A stretch of 10,747 nucleotides of DNA from positions 1 to 10,747 of the forward strand of contig JACCYS010000062.1 in assembly GCA_013696365.1 (NCBI GenBank), given 5' to 3'. The stretch comes from Nocardioidaceae bacterium (lineage in GTDB: Bacteria > Actinomycetota > Actinomycetes > Propionibacteriales > Nocardioidaceae). How positions within the stretch are numbered: the stretch's first letter is position 1; every line of letters begins with the position of its first letter. The notes below the pieces were generated by a model. That model was given only the letters and a program-made list of their open reading frames with translations. It was not told the DNA's origin and ran no database searches. The translations under genes and the position numbers were made by a program. Shown here piece after piece: positions 6,449 to 10,747 of this stretch.

Positions 6449-7371
6449 CGGCGCTGTCTGGGGTCGAGCGCCTCACGCAGCGCTTCACCGAACAGGGTGA
6501 ATCCGAGTGCAGTGATCGCGATGCAGACACCTGGGTACACGGCGAGGCGCGGGTCGTTGCCGAAGCGTTCCTGTGCGGCGACCAGCATTCGTCCCCACTC
6601 CGCGACCGCGGGGTCGCCGTCACCGAGCCCGAGGAAGGACAGCGCCGCCACCTCGATGATCGCGGTGGCCAGAGCGAGGGTGGCCTGCACGATGGTGGGG
6701 CCCATCGAGTTGGGCAGCACATGGCCCATCACGATCCGCCGCCGCCGGATACCGAGCGCGTCGGCGGCCAGCACGTAGTCGGACTTGCTCTGCAACATCA
6801 TCGAGCCGCGAAGCAGGCGAGCAAAAACCGGTACCTGTGCGACACCGATGGCGATCATCACCGACAGTTGACTCTGCCCGATGACCGCCGCGACGCTCAC
6901 TGCCAGCAGCAGGCTGGGAATCGACAGCAAAACGTCGACCAGCCGCATCACAATGGTGTCCACCTTGCCGCCGAAACCACCGGCCGCGAGCCCAAGCGTC
7001 GCGCCGACGCTCAAGCCGAGGACGGTGGACACCACACCGACGATCAGCGACTGGCGCGCTCCGTAGATCAGCTGCGTGAGCATGTCGGAGCCGAACGAGT
7101 CCAGCCCGAGCAGGTGGTCAGTTGCAGGGCCGGGCACCGACTGCGGCGTCACCAGTCCGGCCCACTGGGTGCTCGCAGGCTCGTACGGCGCGAGCAGCGG
7201 CGCCGCCAGCGCAACCACCACGAACACCAACACGATCGCCGCCCCAGCGATGGCGAGCGGGCTGCGGCGCAGCCGACGCCAGGCTCCGCGCAGCAAGCTT
7301 TCACCCGCGACGTCGGCGACGGGGGTTGGCTGACCGGCACCGCTGGGTTCGGTGGGCGCGGCAATGCTCAT
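6445..7371 (-). CDS. Peptide ABC importer permease, DppC/OppC type
   Basis: A 308-residue inner-membrane subunit. A cytosolic N-terminus of about 37 residues precedes the first membrane segment (39-60). A periplasm-side region containing HLLGLDSFGSDMLTQLIYGA (86-105) follows, then the BPD_transp_1 core with hydrophobic segments around 108-131, 143-164, 169-184, 226-248 and 277-295. The EAA coupling loop that contacts the ATPases is at YVLAADALGIRRRRIVMGHV (199-218), and LPNSMGP follows. The ATG at 7371 is chosen because it makes a 4-nt ATGA overlap with the permease B stop. The reading frame stays open far upstream, but that extension is out-of-frame translation of permease B. It ends in a GTGA overlap with the DppD-type ATPase gene. 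Together with permease B it forms the translocation path. Confidence 0.93.
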   Translation of the reverse strand: MSIAAPTEPSGAGQPTPVADVAGESLLRGAWRRLRRSPLAIAGAAIVLVFVVVALAAPLLAPYEPASTQWAGLVTPQSVPGPATDHLLGLDSFGSDMLTQLIYGARQSLIVGVVSTVLGLSVGATLGLAAGGFGGKVDTIVMRLVDVLLSIPSLLLAVSVAAVIGQSQLSVMIAIGVAQVPVFARLLRGSMMLQSKSDYVLAADALGIRRRRIVMGHVLPNSMGPTIVQATLALATAIIEVAALSFLGLGDGDPAVAEWGRMLVAAQERFGNDPRLAVYPGVCIAITALGFTLFGEALREALDPRQRR

Positions 7372-8372
7372 GAGACACGCACCCGTGGATCGAACAGACC
7401 ATAGCCAAGGTCGACCGCAAGGTTGACCAGCGAGTAGATCAACGCGATAAACAAGATGTAGCCCTGCAGCACCGGGTAGTCCCGTTGCGAGATGGCGTCG
7501 AACAGGTACGACCCGATGCCGTTGAACGAAAACACCGTCTCGGTCAGCACCGCCCCGGACAGCAGCAACCCCACCTGCAACCCGATCGTGGTGAGCACCG
7601 GCAGCATGGCGTTGCGCAGCACGTGTCGGCGGCGCACCACCGGTGGGTGCAGACCCTTCGCGTCGGCTGTGCGGACGTAGTCCTCGTTCAGCACCTCCGA
7701 CACCGACGCCCGGGTGATCCGTACGATGATCGCCAGCGGGATCGTGCCGAGGGCGACCGCGGGCAGCACCAGGTGCACGAGCGCGTCCCAGGACGCGTCG
7801 AACTCGCGGGTGAGCAGACCGTCCAGGACGTAGAAGTTCGTGATGTGGGTCGCGTCGATGCGCGGGTCTTGCCTCGAGGAGGTGGGAAACCAGTCGAGTT
7901 GGATGGCGAACACCAGCTTCAGCAGGATCGCGAGGAAGAAAACGGGAACCACCACCCCGAGCAGCGAGCCGGTGATCACCACGCCATCGACGGCTTCGCC
8001 GCGTCGCCGGGCGGCGGCGTATCCGAGCGGGATGCCCAGCACCACCGCGAACAGGATCGCGAACAGCGCCAGCTCCACGGTGGCGGGGAACTGCTCGAAG
8101 AACGTCTCGGTGACCGGCCGGCCGTCCCGGATTGAGCTGCCGAAGTCGAGCCTCACCAACTGTCCGAGGTAGGCCCAGTACTGCTCGAGCAGTGGCTTGT
8201 CGAAGCCGTAGAGCTCGCGGATCTGCTTGATGCCTGCGGGGGTGGCCCGCTCGCCGAGCAGTGAGCGGGCGGGGTCGCCGGGCAGAACCCGGATCCACAC
8301 GAACAGCAGCACAGACAGCCCAAAGAGCACCGGGACCAGCAGCGCGAGTCGACGCAGTGCGAACCGCAGCAT
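7368..8372 (-). CDS. Peptide ABC importer permease, DppB/OppB type
   Basis: A 334-residue inner-membrane subunit with the typical DppB beginning MLRFALRRLALLVPVLFGLS and first membrane segment (9-29), then the conserved LPGDPA (30-35) and YGFDKPLLEQYWAYL (55-69). Further hydrophobic segments lie around 98-120, 131-158, 198-217, 258-280 and 304-325. The EAA loop that docks on the ATPases is around DYVRTADAKGLHPPVVRRRH (231-250). Length and layout are normal for the family. The ATG at 8372 lies 50 nt after the lipoprotein gene stop; a GGGAG sequence sits upstream but at a long spacing. The stop overlaps the permease C start (ATGA). The 50-nt gap is the only break in an otherwise overlapping operon, and it contains a 12-bp palindrome. 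Confidence 0.93.
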   Translation of the reverse strand: MLRFALRRLALLVPVLFGLSVLLFVWIRVLPGDPARSLLGERATPAGIKQIRELYGFDKPLLEQYWAYLGQLVRLDFGSSIRDGRPVTETFFEQFPATVELALFAILFAVVLGIPLGYAAARRRGEAVDGVVITGSLLGVVVPVFFLAILLKLVFAIQLDWFPTSSRQDPRIDATHITNFYVLDGLLTREFDASWDALVHLVLPAVALGTIPLAIIVRITRASVSEVLNEDYVRTADAKGLHPPVVRRRHVLRNAMLPVLTTIGLQVGLLLSGAVLTETVFSFNGIGSYLFDAISQRDYPVLQGYILFIALIYSLVNLAVDLGYGLFDPRVRVS

Positions 8373-8407
8373 CGCCTCGGCACTCCCTCTCGGCTACTGG
8401 ACCCCGT

Positions 8408-8419
8408 CCGGTGCACCGG
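8408..8419. repeat. Palindrome between lipoprotein and permease genes
   Basis: CCGGTGCACCGG is a perfect 12-bp palindrome starting right after the lipoprotein gene stop. As RNA it gives only a 4-bp stem with a TGCA loop, so it is weak. Its position suits an mRNA 3'-end stabiliser or processing site that would let the binding protein be made in excess over the membrane subunits, but this is inference. Confidence 0.3.
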
Positions 8420-8422
8420 CGG

Positions 8423-10090
8423 TCAGTTCTCGACGGTGACGCCGCTCCACACCTCGTCTTGGACGGGGCTCGGCTCGTAGCCCTGGACGCCGGGGGCGAA
8501 GGCCAGGCTCGGCACCGGGCTCGCAAGCGGGATGCCCGGCAAGAACTCCATCACGTCCTCGCTGATCTTCTTGTAGGCGGTGACCTGCTCATCGACCGTG
8601 CTCAGCCCGCGCGCCTCCTTGAGGGCGTCGAACAGCTCAGGATTATCGAAGCCCCACTCCTGGGTCTTGGTGCCGAAGAAGACGCCGAGGAAGTTGTCCG
8701 CGTCGTTGTAGTCACCGGTCCAGCCGAGCAGGTGGATGCCGTGCTTGGCGGTTCCGGTGGTTACACCCAGGTAGTCCTCCCACTGGTCCGCCGTGGGCTT
8801 GATGGTGATACCGACCGCCCTCAGTTGGCTGCGCAGCACGTTGAAGGTCGCCTCCGGCGACGGCATGTAGGGGCGGCTGATCTCCGTCGGGTAGTTGAAC
8901 TCCAGGGTGAGGTCGGACTGTCCCGCGTCGGCGAGCATCTGCTTGGCGAGCTCTGGGTCGTACTCGTAGGTCGTGACGTCCTCGGAGTAGGAGTTGACCA
9001 GATCGGGCATGAACTGGGTCGCGGGCTCGGTGCCCTCGGGCAGTGATGCGCTGACGACCTCCTCCTTGTTCACCGCGTGGGCGATGGCCTCGCGGACCTT
9101 CAGGTCGTCGAGTGGCTTGACCGCCTGGTTGAAGCCGAGATACAAGACGTTGAAGGCGTCGCGGTCGGCGATGGTCATCCCCTCGTCCTCAAGTGTGGAG
9201 ATGTCCGCCGGGCCGACCAGATCGAAACCGTCGACGTCACCGGAGATGAGCGCGTCCCGACGAGCGCCGGGGTCAGCGATGGCGACCACGATGGCCTGGT
9301 CCACCTTGGCCTTCTCGCCCCAGTAGTCGTCGTTGCGATCCAACGTGACCTTGCTGCCCTTGTCCCACGAGCCGAGTACAAACGGCCCGGTGCCGGTGGG
9401 GAACTCGTTGGCGTACTCCCCCTTGCGCGGATCCTTGCCGGCGGGCACCGAGTACTTGTCCAGCGCGGTGGGACTCTGCATGGCGAACGCTGGCAGCGAC
9501 AGTGCGGCGATAAAGCCGGCGAACGGATCGGTCAGCGTGATGACAGCCTCGAGTTCACCCTTGACCTCGCACGACTTGTAGATGCCGTCGGTGTTCTTGC
9601 CCTTGGCGAACCCGCGGAAGGTCTTGCCGTAGTAGTACGACAGGTCCTCGCTCTGCGCGATGCCCGGCGGGGTGTTGTACCAACGCTCGAAGTTGAAGCA
9701 GACCGCCTCGGCGTTGAAGTTGGTGCCGTCGGAGAACTTGACACCCTCACGAAGCTTGAAGGTCGTGGTCAGGCCATCTTCGCTGCGTTCCCAGCTCTCC
9801 GCCAGCAGCGGGGCCGGGTCGGCGGTGCCGGGCTTAGTGCCGACCAGACCCTCGAAGATCTGCCGCGCCACCCGGAAGCTCTCACCGTCGCTGGCGTAGA
9901 ACGGGTCCAATGTCACCGGCTCCGCCGAACCGGCGAACACGAAGCTGCCGCCTGACCCACCCGAGCCGGAGCTCGAGTCACTGGACCGCTCGCTCTCTGC
10001 GCAACCAGCTGCCCCGGTTGCCAGTGCGGCAGCAGCGAACAGCGCCACCGCGCGGCGTGCACGGCCAGTTGGTGTGCTTGGCAGCCTCAT
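8423..10090 (-). CDS. Peptide-type ABC importer substrate-binding lipoprotein (SBP family 5)
   Basis: A 555-residue extracellular binding protein of the DppA/OppA/NikA family. The N-terminus is a lipoprotein signal: RRAVALFAAAALATGAAGC, with arginines at 10, 12 and 13, a hydrophobic core and the lipidated C30. A Ser/Gly linker (36-49) follows, then the mature fold with TLDPFYASDGESFRVARQIF (60-79), the family signature LLAESWERSEDGLTTTFKLR (95-114), VKFSDGTNFNAEAV (117-130), GTGPFVLGSW and the C-terminal WTGDYNDADNF region. Cysteines 131 and 174 could form a disulfide outside the cell. The start is certain: AGGAGG lies 4 nt before the ATG at 10090. It is the first gene of the operon, under a recognisable promoter. 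Family membership is clear; the ligand (di/oligopeptide, metal chelate, opine or sugar) cannot be read from the sequence. Confidence 0.94.
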   Translation of the reverse strand: MRLPSTPTGRARRAVALFAAAALATGAAGCAESERSSDSSSGSGGSGGSFVFAGSAEPVTLDPFYASDGESFRVARQIFEGLVGTKPGTADPAPLLAESWERSEDGLTTTFKLREGVKFSDGTNFNAEAVCFNFERWYNTPPGIAQSEDLSYYYGKTFRGFAKGKNTDGIYKSCEVKGELEAVITLTDPFAGFIAALSLPAFAMQSPTALDKYSVPAGKDPRKGEYANEFPTGTGPFVLGSWDKGSKVTLDRNDDYWGEKAKVDQAIVVAIADPGARRDALISGDVDGFDLVGPADISTLEDEGMTIADRDAFNVLYLGFNQAVKPLDDLKVREAIAHAVNKEEVVSASLPEGTEPATQFMPDLVNSYSEDVTTYEYDPELAKQMLADAGQSDLTLEFNYPTEISRPYMPSPEATFNVLRSQLRAVGITIKPTADQWEDYLGVTTGTAKHGIHLLGWTGDYNDADNFLGVFFGTKTQEWGFDNPELFDALKEARGLSTVDEQVTAYKKISEDVMEFLPGIPLASPVPSLAFAPGVQGYEPSPVQDEVWSGVTVEN

Positions 10091-10094
10091 TTTT

Positions 10095-10100
10095 CCTCCT
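10095..10100 (-). promoter_or_regulatory. Ribosome-binding site of the binding-protein gene
   Basis: A perfect AGGAGG, 4 nt before the ATG at 10090. It is the strongest Shine-Dalgarno in the window, consistent with high expression of a binding protein. Confidence 0.85.
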
Positions 10101-10137
10101 GTCGATGGCGGCTCCGGGGAGAGCCCCAGCCGCCGCG

Positions 10138-10166
10138 ACCCTATCCAGCGGATAAGCCGGTGGAAA
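10138..10166 (-). promoter_or_regulatory. Promoter of the ABC importer operon
   Basis: -35 TTTCCA (10166-10161), a 17-nt spacer, and -10 TAGGGT (10143-10138). This is the best-formed promoter in the window: four of six -35 bases match TTGACA and the spacer is ideal. The predicted transcript starts near 10131 with a leader of about 40 nt before the ATG at 10090. Confidence 0.6.
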
Positions 10167-10170
10167 CACC

Positions 10171-10193
10171 CGTGATGTCACGAGTGGGTCACG
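10171..10193. promoter_or_regulatory. Candidate operator upstream of the importer promoter
   Basis: On the plus strand GTCACG occurs at 10177-10182 and 10188-10193, exactly 11 bp (about one helical turn) apart. The first copy is also the right half of CGTGA-TG-TCACG (10171-10182), a perfect 5+2+5 inverted repeat. The site begins 5 bp upstream of the -35, where an activator or repressor would bind. No regulator gene is in the window. Confidence 0.35.
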
Positions 10194-10220
10194 GATCGTT
10201 CACCCGGTCTCACCACGCGC

Positions 10221-10245
10221 CGCCCCGTACGCCCGCCCCGTACGC
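10221..10245. repeat. Tandem 12-bp direct repeat
   Basis: CGCCCCGTACGC occurs at 10221-10232 and again at 10234-10245 with one base between, a 13-bp period. It is non-coding and lies in the spacer between metH and the importer, directly next to the GCGCCACGT repeats. Confidence 0.7.
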
Positions 10246-10334
10246 GCGCCACGTAAACGTGGCGGCCAGTCCCTTCACGTGGCGCGCATGCCGCGCAAAG
10301 GGTTACTGCGCCACGTAAACCGCGGGTGGCGCAG
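10246..10334. repeat. Cluster of GCGCCACGT inverted repeats at 31-bp steps
   Basis: GCGCCACGT is at 10246-10254 (plus), 10277-10285 (minus orientation, ACGTGGCGC) and 10308-10316 (plus); start-to-start distances are 31 and 31 bp. Extra half-copies create two local palindromes: CGCCACGTAAACGTGGCG (10247-10264, 8-bp arms, AA centre) and CTGCGCCAC/GTGGCGCAG (10306-10314 with 10326-10334, 9-bp perfect arms, 11-nt loop). The longer string GCGCCACGTAAAC is shared by the first and third copies. It could be a multi-site operator, a dispersed extragenic repeat, or a set of transcription-terminating hairpins. Confidence 0.65.
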
Positions 10335-10352
10335 CACAAACGGCAGGAAGGC

Positions 10353-10389
10353 GGGCGGGGCTGAGCGTGACGCGGGACGCACCCCGCCC
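10353..10389 (-). terminator. Terminator-like hairpin after metH
   Basis: In the minus-strand transcript GGGCGGGG (10389-10382) starts inside the metH TAG stop codon and pairs perfectly with CCCCGCCC (10360-10353) across a 21-nt loop that holds its own small GCG/CGC stem. The tail is pyrimidine-containing but has no proper U run. It would end metH transcription before the importer promoter. Confidence 0.5.
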
Positions 10390-10747
10390 TAGCGGGCGTT
10401 GTAGTACGCGGCCTCGGGGTGATGCAGGATCAGCGCATCGGTGGACTGCTCGGGATGCAGTTGCAGCTCCTCGGACAACGTCACGCCGATCCGCTCCGGC
10501 TCCAGCAGCCGTACGAGCGTCGCCCGGTCCTCCAGATCAGGGCAGGCTGGATACCCGAACGAGTACCGCTCACCGGTGTAACCCTGCTTGAGGATGCCGG
10601 CAAGCGTCGAGGCGTCCCCACCGTCGATGCCGAGCTCGGCCCGGATCCGCGCATGCCAGCGCTCCGCCAACGCCTCGGTGAGCTGCACCGAGAGTCCGTG
10701 CAGCTCAAGGTAGTCACGGTAGGCGTCGCGTTCGAACATCTCCGCAG
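10389..10747 (-). CDS. metH: Cobalamin-dependent methionine synthase, C-terminal end
   Basis: Only the last 119 or so residues are in the window; the frame is open through the right edge, so the ATG at 10739 is an internal methionine (it is preceded by in-frame GCG GAG, Ala-Glu). MetH transfers a methyl group from methyltetrahydrofolate via cobalamin to homocysteine. This part is the AdoMet-binding reactivation domain. RDYLELHGLSVQLTEALAE and WHARIR match its helical region, ERYSFGYPACPDLEDR is its hallmark glycine/tyrosine-rich segment, and RIGVTLSEELQLHPEQSTDA and HHPEAAYYNAR form the conserved end. The protein ends normally at TAG (10391-10389). It is transcribed in the same direction as the importer but is separated from it by 298 bp with a terminator and a separate promoter, so the two are probably independent units. 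Confidence 0.95.
   Translation of the reverse strand, partial: AEMFERDAYRDYLELHGLSVQLTEALAERWHARIRAELGIDGGDASTLAGILKQGYTGERYSFGYPACPDLEDRATLVRLLEPERIGVTLSEELQLHPEQSTDALILHHPEAAYYNAR

Noticed and set aside
7372..8526. Apparent N-terminal extension of permease C into a 693-residue protein
   Set aside because: The extension is out-of-frame translation of the permease B gene. The true start is the ATG at 7371, which overlaps the permease B stop.
9077..9955. Plus-strand 292-residue frame opposite the binding-protein gene
   Set aside because: It is antisense to a gene with a clear lipobox, Shine-Dalgarno and family signature. It has no ribosome-binding site and no recognisable domain.
10246..10334. 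CRISPR array
   Set aside because: The regular 31-bp spacing looks tempting, but the repeat unit is only 9 bp, alternates in orientation, and no cas genes are near. The RecB-like nuclease at 3326 is not a Cas4 in a CRISPR context.

Overview
The window is high-GC DNA from an actinobacterium. Three things point there: GC-rich third codon positions, TANNNT-type -10 boxes (TAGGGT three times) including leaderless starts, and a gene neighbourhood that in Actinobacteria flanks the Pup-proteasome locus. I cannot name the genus from sequence alone; the gene order would suit Micrococcales or Propionibacteriales. All of the DNA is ordinary-looking chromosome. I see no phage, transposon, CRISPR array, tRNA or rRNA.

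Layout, left to right. Positions 1-48 (minus) hold the first 16 codons of a gene running off the left edge, probably the proteasomal ATPase ARC/Mpa, with its own promoter and ribosome-binding site. Next comes a minus-strand set transcribed towards it: a site-2 protease of family M50 with a C-terminal CBS region (2127-3257), tRNA (adenine-58-N1)-methyltransferase TrmI (1122-2087), and a phosphotransferase of the aminoglycoside phosphotransferase fold that carries a -1 frameshift near 957 (181-1103). Divergent from the protease is a RecB-like nuclease with Fe-S-type cysteines (3326-4276, plus). Both divergent genes appear to be leaderless and share a 68-bp intergenic region.

Positions 4362-10090 (minus) are a complete five-gene peptide-type ABC importer operon in the order lipoprotein, permease B, permease C, ATPase D, ATPase F. 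The last four genes are joined by 4-base start/stop overlaps. A hairpin at 4290-4315 separates the operon from the convergent nuclease gene. The operon has a good promoter (10138-10166) and a direct/inverted repeat just upstream that could be an operator.

The right edge (10389-10747, minus) is the C-terminal end of cobalamin-dependent methionine synthase MetH, ending in a terminator-like hairpin. The 298-bp gap between metH and the importer is the most structured non-coding stretch. It has a tandem 12-bp repeat and a 9-bp motif (GCGCCACGT) recurring at exactly 31-bp steps in alternating orientation, which builds several palindromes.

Working picture: housekeeping RNA modification, membrane proteolysis and DNA-processing genes next to the proteasome locus, followed by a self-contained nutrient uptake operon. 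I did not find a convincing new biological system. The best leads are the structured metH-importer spacer and the frameshifted phosphotransferase.
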